DNA from: Desulfovibrio sp.
Lineage (GTDB): Bacteria; Desulfobacterota; Desulfovibrionia; Desulfovibrionales; Desulfovibrionaceae
Reading direction: 5' to 3'
Assembly: GCA_031291035.1 (NCBI GenBank)
Contig: JAISLI010000050.1
Coordinates: forward strand, 1 to 64,000
DNA: 64,000 bases
Positions 33,127 to 42,475 of this stretch are shown here, one piece after another (the first letter of the stretch is position 1; each line of letters opens with the position of its first letter). The notes beneath the pieces were generated by a model. That model saw only the letters and a list, made by a program, of their open reading frames with translations. It made no database searches and was not told the origin of the DNA. Both the position numbers and the translations under genes were made by a program.

Positions 33127-34632
33127 AAGTTCCTTTCGCTCAATAACGCTCCGGTTAAGAATCTCAATCTTCGCCCCGGCGAAAAGGTTGAGCATAAAAG
33201 CTTGAAAAATCCCGTCCGTCCGCTCCCTTGTCGTGATGTTTTCCATCAGTCCCCGCATGCTCTGCCATTCTTCGGGGTCGGGATCATGTATGGCGATTGT
33301 TCGGCATAACATCGCGCCCACGCCTTCTGTTTTGCTGTCAACAGTCAGGACAGTTGCAATCCATTGTTGCGGAGCGGAGGAAAAAACAGCTTCCTCAAGG
33401 GTCGAATCGGGCTCAAAATCCTCCGGTGTTCCCATGCGCTGCAAGGATGCGGTCCGGACGCGGAACTCCTTTTTCTGCGTTTCCGTCAAAGGGGCATTGC
33501 CCAATTTGTCGAGTTGCAAGGCGGCCTGCTCCCTGGCCGCCTCAAGCCCTTTTTCCGCTGTCAAGCGCGCGGTAATAGTCTTTTTGACATCATCGAACGG
33601 CGCTGTGGTTCTTGGCGTCGTTTCCAGCACACGCGCAATGAGATACCTGTCCCGGGCCTCAAGAACGGCATCAACGGGCGAACCCGCGCTGCCCGCAAGA
33701 AGAAGGGCGGCCTTGTCCGGCGCAAGGCCAAACATGTTTTCAAGCTCCGGCTGTGTTGACAGAGCGGTTTTTTGCGCGGACAGACCAAAACGGGCCGCGC
33801 TCTCACCGAGATTTTTGTCAAGGATATTGTCCTCCATCAGCCTGTCAAGAATTTCCTGCAATCTGTCCGCGCTGTCTTGCTGCACTTCAGAATTTTTTCC
33901 CCCGGATGATTTGAGTACGGATTCCGGCTCCACAAGCACATATTCAACGGCAACCCTGGGCGGAAGTATGAAATCTTCCCTGTGCGCGTCATAATACGCC
34001 CGCATTTCCGCATCGGCGGGAGCGGCGGCCGCAAATTTTTTCGCCGGCAGGAAAATATATTCAATCTGCCGCGTTTGCCGCCAAAAATGGTAGCGGTTTT
34101 TTGTCTCATCGGGCGCTGTCCAGGCGGGAGAGGTTATCATGGCATAGAGTTTGTCGCGCAGCAAATCTGTGCGCAACAACTGTTCATACTGGGCAGGGTT
34201 CATGCGCTGCGCGGCCAGGACGCTCTTGTACGCTTCAGGGTCAAAACGACCCTGCGCGTCCTGAAAGACTTTGAGCCGGGCAACCGCCTGACGCAACTCC
34301 AGGGGAGACACCGTTATTCCATGCTCCGCGGCCGCCTGTCCGAGAAGTATGCCGGATGCGAGTTCCTGAAGCACTTGCAGACCCAGCCCGGAGTTTTTCA
34401 ATTCTTCGCGGGTCATGTCGGGAGAATTGCGTAGGGTGGCCTCTTCGGCATTCTGGTAGGCCTGCTCAAACTGCTGCATTTGTATGGCTTCCCCGTTAAC
34501 GGCGGCCACAGTGTTGCCATAGTTCTGATCGGTGAAGCTGCCGACGCCCCAAAATACAAAAACCAGAATAATGATGCCGAATGCCAGCTTAATTCCGAAA
34601 GATTGCGCGTTGGATCGTATATAATCAAGCAT
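33124..34632 (-). CDS. ppiD: Peptidylprolyl isomerase / SurA-PpiD-like periplasmic chaperone
   Basis: MLDYIRSNAQSFGIKLAFGIIILVFVFWGVGSF single N-terminal TM; SurA_N-like region. Confidence 0.82.
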   Translation of the reverse strand: MLDYIRSNAQSFGIKLAFGIIILVFVFWGVGSFTDQNYGNTVAAVNGEAIQMQQFEQAYQNAEEATLRNSPDMTREELKNSGLGLQVLQELASGILLGQAAAEHGITVSPLELRQAVARLKVFQDAQGRFDPEAYKSVLAAQRMNPAQYEQLLRTDLLRDKLYAMITSPAWTAPDETKNRYHFWRQTRQIEYIFLPAKKFAAAAPADAEMRAYYDAHREDFILPPRVAVEYVLVEPESVLKSSGGKNSEVQQDSADRLQEILDRLMEDNILDKNLGESAARFGLSAQKTALSTQPELENMFGLAPDKAALLLAGSAGSPVDAVLEARDRYLIARVLETTPRTTAPFDDVKKTITARLTAEKGLEAAREQAALQLDKLGNAPLTETQKKEFRVRTASLQRMGTPEDFEPDSTLEEAVFSSAPQQWIATVLTVDSKTEGVGAMLCRTIAIHDPDPEEWQSMRGLMENITTRERTDGIFQAFMLNLFAGAKIEILNRSVIERKEL

Positions 34633-34767
34633 GATGACTCCGGTGCGCTGAATTTGATTTCAAAACAATTTTTAACTATAGAAAATTTTCTTCGGGTTGA
34701 CAACCGACGCGCGATGGCGGACGATAGAAACAATGTTGATCAATACCGCAAAAAAAGAGTGGATTGC

Positions 34768-35271
34768 ATGAATACAATCACATTTAAGGGAATTTCGCTT
34801 CACCTTGACGGCGAGCAACCGGCGCAGGGCGCAACGGCTCCGGATTTCGACCTGCTTGCCAATGACCTGAGCCCGCGTACTCTCAAAAACTACCGCGGCA
34901 ACATTCTTGTGCTCCTCAGTGTGCCTTCCCTGGATACGCCCGTCTGCGACACTGAGGTACGCCGCTTTAACACAGAAGCCGCAAATCTTTCCGGCAAGGT
35001 GCGCATTGTCGCGGCAAGTTGCGATCTTCCGTTCGCGCAGGCCCGCTGGTGCGGAGCCGCCGGCATTTCATCTGTGGAAACCCTTTCTGACCATAGAGAG
35101 ACAAGCTTCGGAAGAAATTACGGCGTACTCGTAAAGGAACTTCGTCTGTTGGCGCGGGCTGTTTTTGTCGTCGCCCGAAACGGGACGCTGGCATACAGCC
35201 GGGTTGTCCCGGAGATAACCCATGAGCCTGACTACGCCGAGGTCCTTGCCGCCATACAAAAGCTTGTGTAA
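34768..35271 (+). CDS. tpx: Thiol peroxidase
   Basis: NILVLLSVPSLDTPVCDTEVRRFNTEAANL; VAASCDLPFAQARWCGAAGI. Confidence 0.93.
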   Translation: MNTITFKGISLHLDGEQPAQGATAPDFDLLANDLSPRTLKNYRGNILVLLSVPSLDTPVCDTEVRRFNTEAANLSGKVRIVAASCDLPFAQARWCGAAGISSVETLSDHRETSFGRNYGVLVKELRLLARAVFVVARNGTLAYSRVVPEITHEPDYAEVLAAIQKLV

Positions 35272-35319
35272 CACCCGAAAGTCGGCTTGACGGGGGCTGG
35301 CGACGCGCGTTGCGGCCTG

Positions 35320-36615
35320 TTACTTTCCCATGGCGTTCATAAAATCTTTATTGGATTTTGTGCCGCGCATTTTATCAAGCAAAAATTCCATACTGTCAAT
35401 GGAAGACATGGGCGCGAGAATTTTACGCAGGATCCAGACGCGGTTGAGAATGTCCTCGGGAAGAAGCAAGTCTTCCTTGCGAGTGCCGGTGCGGTTTATG
35501 TCAATGGCCGGAAATACCCGTTTTTCCGCGAGGTGTCGATCCAGATATATTTCCATATTGCCGGTGCCCTTGAATTCCTCAAATATAACCTCGTCCATGC
35601 GTGAGCCTGTGTCAATCAGGGCGGTGGCGATAATGGTCAGGCTGCCGCCTTCCTCAATATTGCGGGCCGCGCCGAAAAAACGTTTCGGGCGCTGGAGGGC
35701 GTTTGCGTCCAGACCGCCGGAAAGAATGCGCCCCGACGAAGGCGTTACCGCATTGTAGGCGCGTCCAAGCCTGGTTATGGAATCCAGCAAAATCACCACA
35801 TCCCGCTTGCGTTCCACCAGACGCTTGGCCTTCTCAAGAACCATCTCACATACTTGAACATGACGCTGGGGCGGTTCGTCAAAGGTCGAGCTGATCACCT
35901 CCGCCTTTTTCACGGTACGCTCCATATCCGTAACTTCTTCGGGGCGTTCATCTATGAGCAAAACTATCAGATACACATCCGGATTGTTGGCGTTGACGGC
36001 ATTGGCGAGCGATTGCAGCAAGATGGTTTTGCCCGTGCGCGGAGGAGCCACAATCAGACCGCGCTGGCCGCATCCGACAGGGGCCAGGATGTCGATAACG
36101 CGATTGGAGAGGTTTTTATCCCCATATTCCATGATAAGCTGGGTGTCGGGGTAAATGGGGGTCAGATTGTCGAACAGCACAAGGTTTTTGGCATGTTCCG
36201 GCTGCTCAAAACTGATCTCCGTCACTTTGAGCAGGGCGAAATAGCGTTCCCCTTCTTTGGGGGGCCGGATTTGCCCTGAAACGATGTCTCCCTTGCGCAG
36301 GGAAAAACGACGTATCTGTGAAGGAGAAACGTAGATATCGTCAGGCCCCGGCATATAGCTGCACAAGGGCGAGCGGAGAAAACCAAACCCGTCCGGAAGG
36401 ATTTCCAGAACTCCGTCGCCGTAAATGGCGCCGTTTTGAGAAGCGCAAGTGGAAAGCAGGGCAAAAATAAGCTCCTGTTTGCGCATGGAACTGGCATTCT
36501 CAATATCGAACTGCTCCGCGAGTTCCATCAGTTCCTGCATGGAGCGGGTTTTAAGATCCGTCAGGCTCAAGACGCTGTCTGTCAGCAAAACTGATGTAGT
36601 TTTCTTTTTTCGCAT
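35320..36615 (-). CDS. rho: Transcription termination factor Rho
   Basis: [62 protein letters not shown]. Confidence 0.98.
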   Translation of the reverse strand: MRKKKTTSVLLTDSVLSLTDLKTRSMQELMELAEQFDIENASSMRKQELIFALLSTCASQNGAIYGDGVLEILPDGFGFLRSPLCSYMPGPDDIYVSPSQIRRFSLRKGDIVSGQIRPPKEGERYFALLKVTEISFEQPEHAKNLVLFDNLTPIYPDTQLIMEYGDKNLSNRVIDILAPVGCGQRGLIVAPPRTGKTILLQSLANAVNANNPDVYLIVLLIDERPEEVTDMERTVKKAEVISSTFDEPPQRHVQVCEMVLEKAKRLVERKRDVVILLDSITRLGRAYNAVTPSSGRILSGGLDANALQRPKRFFGAARNIEEGGSLTIIATALIDTGSRMDEVIFEEFKGTGNMEIYLDRHLAEKRVFPAIDINRTGTRKEDLLLPEDILNRVWILRKILAPMSSIDSMEFLLDKMRGTKSNKDFMNAMGK

Positions 36616-36785
36616 AATAATCCACTATGTTAATAATAAACGAGAACCGTCAACATATCGTCGCGCGGCGGGACAAGGGTAAATGGCTAGGGAACAAAAC
36701 GGCGTGTGTTGAAGCGACTACCGCATCTTTTCAATGTTGGCAAGAAAAAAAATGAAGTTCGGGAAAAAAACCTCGCGCCCTGGAA

Positions 36786-36907
36786 CAATTAACGCTTGAA
36801 ACAGTTCGCTTACGGCGGGCAAAGCCCGCCTGCTCCTGTTTCGCGGCAAGGATTTTCCGACAAATCCTTGCGGAGCGGTTCACTCGTTTCATTTGTGAAC
36901 CGCTCTA
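36786..36907 (-). repeat. Dispersed triple-hairpin repeat, family B, copy 3 (between carD and rho)
   Basis: Minus strand TAGAGCGGTTCACAAATGAAACGAGTGAACCGCTCCGCAAGGATTTGTCGGAAAATCCTTGCCGCGAAACAGGAGCAGGCGGGCTTTGCCCGCCGTAAGCGAACTGTTTCAAGCGTTA. Confidence 0.92.
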
Positions 36908-37453
36908 GCCGACAGCCTCTGTCGGGGCCAGTTGCTCCGGAAGGGAAGAAATTTTCTGTCGGCAGCATTGCGTGTAAATGTCAAAAAGCTCTTCGCGCAG
37001 GGCGTCTTTTGACACCTCCAGCACTTCGGCGAGCTCTCCGGCGACAAGATTCATGGACAGTTCCTGCAGACGGCGTTCTCCAAAGGAGAGTTCCTTGTTT
37101 TTGCCGATAAGTAAAAGTTCACGTAATACTTCAATAACAACATGCAGACTGTGGCTTTTCAATCTTTCGGAATATTCACGGAAACGGCGATTCCAGTTTT
37201 GACCTGTGCAGATGGTTCTGCCGGTATCATTTCGCAGACTTTGCAGGATGCGTTCCGCCTCGGTATGCGAGACAAGGGGACGCAACCCCACCTTGTCGGC
37301 GTTGTTGACCGGCACCATGAGTATGACGTTGTTGGAGCGGATGCGGACAACGTAAAACGGGCATGTGCCGCCGTCAATTTTTTGCCTGTCTATGCGTTCA
37401 ATTATGCCAACCCCTTGGGCCGGATACACCACGAGATCATTCAGAGCAAACAT
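36905..37453 (-). CDS. carD: CarD family transcriptional regulator
   Basis: [50 protein letters not shown]. Confidence 0.92.
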   Translation of the reverse strand: MFALNDLVVYPAQGVGIIERIDRQKIDGGTCPFYVVRIRSNNVILMVPVNNADKVGLRPLVSHTEAERILQSLRNDTGRTICTGQNWNRRFREYSERLKSHSLHVVIEVLRELLLIGKNKELSFGERRLQELSMNLVAGELAEVLEVSKDALREELFDIYTQCCRQKISSLPEQLAPTEAVG

Positions 37454-37651
37454 GGCTCACCACACGCGCCGTATTCGCCACTCCCGGCGAAACAGGGAGA
37501 AACCGCCACAGGCGTGGAAAAACCGCTTTTAAGATTATGAGACATGGCCCATCACATCAGGATTGTATAAAGGCATGCGTTTAGGGTTACGCCAGGTTTT
37601 GAAAAAGGTCCAGATAAAAATTGAATCCGCTGAAGCTGGCGCCTTGTCACG

Positions 37652-38833
37652 TCAGTGCGCGGCGTACGCGGAAGAAACCATATCCGCCAGCCTGCGGTGC
37701 GGCGTCGGCATGGGCAGATCGGCAATTTCCTCCGGGGCGGCCCAGCGCCAGGAAGAGGCGGACGCGAGATGCGCGGGCGGAGGGAATGGGGCCGGCGGAC
37801 AGGGAGATTCAGTCAGCTTCAGCCCGAAACAGTGCATGGCGATTTTATAAGTCGTGTACCCGTGTCTGATTATTCCATACTTGCAAACCGGAGTTACGGC
37901 GAAGCCGGTTTCCTCCATAAATTCACGAATCACCGCATCAGCCGGGCGTTCGTTGTTTTCGACCCTGCCGCCGGGGAATTCCCACAGATTGCCCCATACC
38001 CCGCCGGACAGCCGTTTTTGAAGAAAAATTCTGCCATTGCGCCGCAGAATGCCTGTGGCCGTGACAGCCGGGGTAATGGCCGCTTTTTTCCCGGGCACGG
38101 GGCGTTTATCGGCAACGCCCATGTTTCTGCCGACGCAGAATGCCGCCAGCGGACAACGTCCACAATGAGGTTTTTTGGCGCAGACGAGCGCTCCCAGTTC
38201 CATCATGGCCTGGTTGTGTTCCCTCGCCCTGCCCTCGGGCACGAGCGCCAGAGCCAGTTCGCGAATTTTCGGGGCGGCGGGTTTCTGTCTGACGGGAGTG
38301 TCAATGTTAAAAACGCGGGAAAGCACGCGTTCCACATTGGCGTCAATACAGGGAAGTTTTTCGCCGAAGGCAATGCTGGCCACGGCGCCGGCCGTGTAGG
38401 GGCCAATTCCCGGCAAGGCGCGTATCCGCGCGGGGTCCGAGGGAAAAATTCCTTTGTGTTCCGTCATGACAAGCCGGGCGGCGGACAAAATGTGCCGCGC
38501 CCGCGCGTAGTATCCAAGCCCCTCCCATAACCGCAGAACCTCGTCCTCGGAGGCGGCGGCAAGGCTTTGTATGTCCGGAAAATGTTTCATCCAGCGTTTG
38601 AAATAGGTTACTCCACGCTCCATCCGCGTTTGCTGGAGCATGATTTCAGAAATCCAGACTTCATAAGGGCTGTAGCTTGCGCGCCAGGGGAGGGGGCGTT
38701 TGTGCGCGGCAAACCAGTCAAGCAAGGCCCGTTGTAATTGCGGCAAATGGGCTTCAGGCGGTAAAAACCGGTTCCCCGGCCCGATGTCCGGAAAAAAAAG
38801 TTGTCCTGTCGCGCGCTTCATCATGTTTGACAT
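37652..38833 (-). CDS. mutY: A/G-specific adenine glycosylase
   Basis: PLPWRASYSPYEVWISEIMLQQTRMERGVTYFKRWM; ALPGIGPYTAGAVASIAFGE; CGRCPLAAFC Fe-S; C-terminal NUDIX-like region. Confidence 0.96.
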   Translation of the reverse strand: MSNMMKRATGQLFFPDIGPGNRFLPPEAHLPQLQRALLDWFAAHKRPLPWRASYSPYEVWISEIMLQQTRMERGVTYFKRWMKHFPDIQSLAAASEDEVLRLWEGLGYYARARHILSAARLVMTEHKGIFPSDPARIRALPGIGPYTAGAVASIAFGEKLPCIDANVERVLSRVFNIDTPVRQKPAAPKIRELALALVPEGRAREHNQAMMELGALVCAKKPHCGRCPLAAFCVGRNMGVADKRPVPGKKAAITPAVTATGILRRNGRIFLQKRLSGGVWGNLWEFPGGRVENNERPADAVIREFMEETGFAVTPVCKYGIIRHGYTTYKIAMHCFGLKLTESPCPPAPFPPPAHLASASSWRWAAPEEIADLPMPTPHRRLADMVSSAYAAH

Positions 38834-39197
38834 CCGCCCTATACCTCCATTCCCATCTGTCAGGCAAGCGGCGCGAGCGGAAAAAGGACTGGGCCGCTTC
38901 TGGCCGCCCCCACTCAAGGTAATCGAATGGACGACGTAACCCGTTAAAAAGCCGGAGGAATATTTTCAGGCAAAAATTGATAAATATTCGTTATTTCAAT
39001 GTGCTATGAATTTTTCTTCGAGTGCCCCAAAAATTATGGAGAAAAATTTTTACTTTCGCGCCGCGAACAGGTAGGTGTTTCGCCTGTGTGACGATTGTAC
39101 GACGTTCCGGCACTGCCGAACGGACATTTTTTCTCTGGGCGGACGGCATGAAGATGCGGGCGAAAAAGGATATCCATCCCGGAAAAAAGAAAAAAAG

Positions 39198-39252
39198 GAT
39201 GGACGCGCGGGCTGAAATCGGCTGTTGTGGCCTGATTTTTGCGTATACACAC
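39198..39252 (+). repeat. Dispersed repeat, family D, copy 1
   Basis: ggatggacgcgcgggctgaaatcggctgttgtggcctgatttttgcgtatacaca; inverse of 41477-41524. Confidence 0.7.
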
Positions 39253-39370
39253 ACATCAACACCGCCGGATAACGCGCCTTTCGCCAGGAACGGCGCGGTT
39301 TTTCCATTTCAGAGCGGCTCTGTTTCCTTCGGGAGACAGGGCCGTTTCGTCGTTTTCGCCGCAAGCCTGA

Positions 39371-39766
39371 GTGGAGGTCAAGGTGACCGGCGCAACGTGG
39401 GAGGTGACATCGACAATAACGGGTTTGTCCACTACTGACACTGATCAAAATCCCGTATGGCGACGCGACAAAAATGCGAAGAACGGGCTGACGTGGGTGG
39501 ATTCAGAAACGGCTACCGTGTCCAGCGGCACTTGGAGCAGTACTACGATTACGGGCACGGAACCAACCGGAGGCACGGCGTATCTGGCGGATATTGTGGG
39601 TTCCCGAACGATCACGGTGAAGGTCACGGTCCCCGGCGGTGACACCGCATACTGGAGCAGCGATGCCTTCAGTCCTTACGTCGTGCGATCCCTGCGGATG
39701 GGCACTGGGGCGACTGGCGTTCAAAACATCGATAATAATCCGAGACCGTTTGCCTGCCGCCGGTAG
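39371..39766 (+). pseudogene. Possible remnant of a surface/Ig-like repeat protein
   Basis: VKVTGATWEVTSTITGL...SSGTWSSTTITGTEPTGGTAYLADIVGSRTITVKVTVPGGDTAYWSSDAF beta-rich Thr/Ser/Gly composition; no proper start (TGA immediately 5'), degraded 3' end. Confidence 0.35.
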
Positions 39767-39796
39767 TTTCGCCTTTACTTCCGCCTGCCGACAGAC

Positions 39797-39860
39797 GCGG
39801 TTCACGAATGAAACGGGTGAACCGCCCGGCAAGGATTTGCGGGCCGTGAGCGAACACGCT
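39797..39860 (+). repeat. Family B repeat, truncated copy (first hairpin retained)
   Basis: GCGGTTCACgaatgaaacggGTGAACCGCccggcaaggatttgcg. Confidence 0.7.
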
Positions 39861-40112
39861 TGGAAGGCATAATGACCGGGGCGTGAGGCCTGTTGCCAAG
39901 GGCGACATTGATTGTTATCCATGGATGGAGGCGGTATGGATAAAAAACAGTAAGATATGGAGGAAACTATGAGCGGGTGGATTTTTCCTGTTATCAGGCC
40001 TGGAAGAACCGATTTACCCTGATACGGCAGAGACGCAATCGAACCTTTGCGACAGATGTGTTACACTTGCGCGTGAAGGTCAAATTCAAACGCAAACGCT
40101 TCGGGAGAGCTC

Positions 40113-40781
40113 ATGCCGGAAGTTCGGCACAACAGCATTGACGATCTTTCGTCCCTGACCACGGAGTCCTGGCGGACATTCCGCATTATGGCCGAAATGG
40201 TGGAGGGCTTTGACACGCTGAACAAGCTTGAGGTCTGCTGTGTTTCCATCTTCGGCTCGGCCCGCGTCATGCCGGACAATCAGTCCTACAGGGATGCGGA
40301 AAAAATGGCCGGGGATCTTGTGCGGGCCGGGTTCGGCATCATCAGCGGCGGCGGGCCGGGCATAATGGAAGCGGCCAACAAGGGCGCGCACGAGGCAGGG
40401 GGTGTGTCCGTCGGCCTGCATATCCATCTTCCCCACGAGCAGGGCTGCAATCAGTATGTGACAACACAGTGCGATTTCAAATATTTTTTTGTCCGCAAAC
40501 TCATGTTCGTCAAATACGCCATGGCCTATGTGGTTATGCCCGGCGGTATGGGCACCATCGACGAACTTTCGGAAGCCTTTGTGCTGGCGCAGACGGGCCG
40601 CATACGGCCGTTCCCCATAATTCTTTATGATTCAGGCTACTGGGACGGGCTGCTGAAATGGATGCGCACCTCTATGACGGGAGACGGTTTTATCCGGAAG
40701 GAAGAGATTGACCGCCTCATCACCGTTTGCGACACGCCGGAGGATGTGGTCAGCCATTTGTCGAGGGTTATTGTTGTATAG
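40113..40781 (+). CDS. LOG family protein (TIGR00730 Rossmann-fold, lysine decarboxylase-like)
   Basis: VSIFGSARVMPDN; GIISGGGPGIMEAANKGAHEAGG; YVVMPGGMGTIDELSEA PGGxGTxxE motif. Confidence 0.92.
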   Translation: MPEVRHNSIDDLSSLTTESWRTFRIMAEMVEGFDTLNKLEVCCVSIFGSARVMPDNQSYRDAEKMAGDLVRAGFGIISGGGPGIMEAANKGAHEAGGVSVGLHIHLPHEQGCNQYVTTQCDFKYFFVRKLMFVKYAMAYVVMPGGMGTIDELSEAFVLAQTGRIRPFPIILYDSGYWDGLLKWMRTSMTGDGFIRKEEIDRLITVCDTPEDVVSHLSRVIVV

Positions 40782-40854
40782 GCCGCGACCGCGCGTTTTC
40801 AGGCCGTCCGGCCCTGTGCCCGCTCCGCCGGCCGGCCGCGCCTGGGAGGAACTG

Positions 40855-41307
40855 ATGGACAGGGCTCTGGACCTTGCCCGCCGGGGAGCCGCGGCCGGGG
40901 AGGTGCCGGTCGGCGCGCTGGTTGTGGGGCGGGGGGGAGAGATTCTCGCCGAGGCGCACAACGCGCCCGTCGGTCTGCGCGATCCTACGGCCCATGCGGA
41001 AATCCTGGCCCTGCGCGCGGCGTGCGGGGCACTGGGCAATTATCGCCTTGGGGGATGTACGCTTGTCGTCACCTTGGAGCCGTGCCCCATGTGCGCGGCG
41101 GCCCTTGCGCATGCGCGGCTTGACGGGCTTGTTTTCGGCGCCGCCGACGAGGCGGCCGGGGCTGTCGTCTCCCGGGCGGAATACCTGGACATGCCGGCAA
41201 ACCACAAAATCTGGCACATGGGCGGCGTGCGGGCGCGGGACTGCGCCGTCCTGCTGCGCGACTTCTTCGCCCGGAAGAGAGAGGGGGCCGGGGCGGTTCA
41301 CGAATGA
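40855..41307 (+). CDS. tadA: tRNA adenosine(34) deaminase TadA
   Basis: EVPVGALVV; PTAHAEILALRAA (HAE); TLEPCPMCAAALAHARL (PCxxC). Confidence 0.92.
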   Translation: MDRALDLARRGAAAGEVPVGALVVGRGGEILAEAHNAPVGLRDPTAHAEILALRAACGALGNYRLGGCTLVVTLEPCPMCAAALAHARLDGLVFGAADEAAGAVVSRAEYLDMPANHKIWHMGGVRARDCAVLLRDFFARKREGAGAVHE

Positions 41308-41476
41308 TACGGCGGACGCCCTGTTGCAAACCAAGGCGCGGCAACGAGCGGTCTTGCCCGACATGGACGTGAAACCGTTCCAATTCGCCAAAATCGGGAA
41401 CATGGCCTCGCCGTATCCAGCCTACCGTGAGATCATGGCAAAACGCTTCCGGAAAAAGATGGACGCATCACGGCTT

Positions 41477-41524
41477 ACTGTGTATGCAAAAATCAGGCCA
41501 AAATAGCCGATTTCAGCCCGCGCG
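41477..41524 (-). repeat. Dispersed repeat, family D, copy 2 (inverted)
   Basis: actgtgtatgcaaaaatcaggccaaaatagccgatttcagcccgcgcg vs reverse complement of 39198-39252. Confidence 0.7.
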
Positions 41525-41567
41525 GCCCTTTCCCGCGGGTAAAGGAAAACCCGCCTCTTCCCCACAG

Positions 41568-42362
41568 TCACGCGCTGGTCTCGTTCAACAAATCCCGCAT
41601 GCCGTAAAGCGCGCCGGGTTTTTTCCCGGCAATCCAGCGGGCCGCCCGCAGAGCCCCTTGGGCAAAGTTTTCCCGTGAATGCGCCTGATGGCACAGTTCA
41701 ATGCGTTCGCCCTGTCCCAGAAAGTAAATGGTGTGTACGCCGACAACATCTCCGCCGCGAACGGCCTGGATGCCTATCTGCTCCCTGGGGCGGCCTGCCG
41801 TGGTCCCGTCCCGCGAGGAACAACGCGTTTCGGAAAAATCCCAGCCGCGCGTCCGGGCAAGGCAGTCGCCCAGCGACATGGCTGTGCCGCTGGGAGAATC
41901 TTTTTTCCGGCTGTGATGGAGTTCCACAATTTCGACATCGTAGTTTTCGCCGAGGGCGCGGGTCAGCTCCGGCAGAATCCTCAGAATTACATTCACGCCG
42001 ACGCTCATGTTGGAGGACCAGAAAATCGGCGTTCTTTCCGCAAGAACGCGCAATTGTCGCATCTGGTCATCCGAAAATCCCGTTGTGCCGATCACGAGGG
42101 GATGCCCCGTTTCCGCCGCGGTGCGCGCGAACCGCAAACTGGCTGACGGCGCGGTGAAGTCGATAATGACCGCTTGCGCCGTCCCGCGCAGGATCGCCTC
42201 AAGGCTGTCGCCCGCCGGACAGCCGAAAGCGGCAAGCCCATGCGCCGCTTCCTCGCGGTCCACAAGACCGGCAAGATCCAACGACGGATCAGCGGCCGCA
42301 AGACCGGCAATTGTTTTGCCCATTCGTCCGTTCGCCCCTACGACCACAATCGCTGTTTTCAT
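41568..42362 (-). CDS. dapB: 4-hydroxy-tetrahydrodipicolinate reductase
   Basis: AIVVVGANGRMGKTIAGLAA; EIVELHHSRKKDSPSGTAMSLGD; HQAHSRENFAQGALRAARWI. Confidence 0.96.
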   Translation of the reverse strand: MKTAIVVVGANGRMGKTIAGLAAADPSLDLAGLVDREEAAHGLAAFGCPAGDSLEAILRGTAQAVIIDFTAPSASLRFARTAAETGHPLVIGTTGFSDDQMRQLRVLAERTPIFWSSNMSVGVNVILRILPELTRALGENYDVEIVELHHSRKKDSPSGTAMSLGDCLARTRGWDFSETRCSSRDGTTAGRPREQIGIQAVRGGDVVGVHTIYFLGQGERIELCHQAHSRENFAQGALRAARWIAGKKPGALYGMRDLLNETSA

Positions 42363-42410
42363 GATGTTTTCCCGTGTGTTAAACGGCCGCGCCGGGACGC
42401 CTTGCCCCAG

Positions 42411-42475
42411 TTGCCGCGAAACAGGAGCGGGCGGGCTTTGCCCGCCGTAAGCGAACTGTTTCAGGCGTCAATCGC
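42411..42475 (+). repeat. Family B repeat, right-half copy (between ligA and dapB)
   Basis: gccgcgaaacaggagcGGGCGGGctttGCCCGCCgtaagcgaactgtttcaggcgtcaatcg. Confidence 0.85.
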
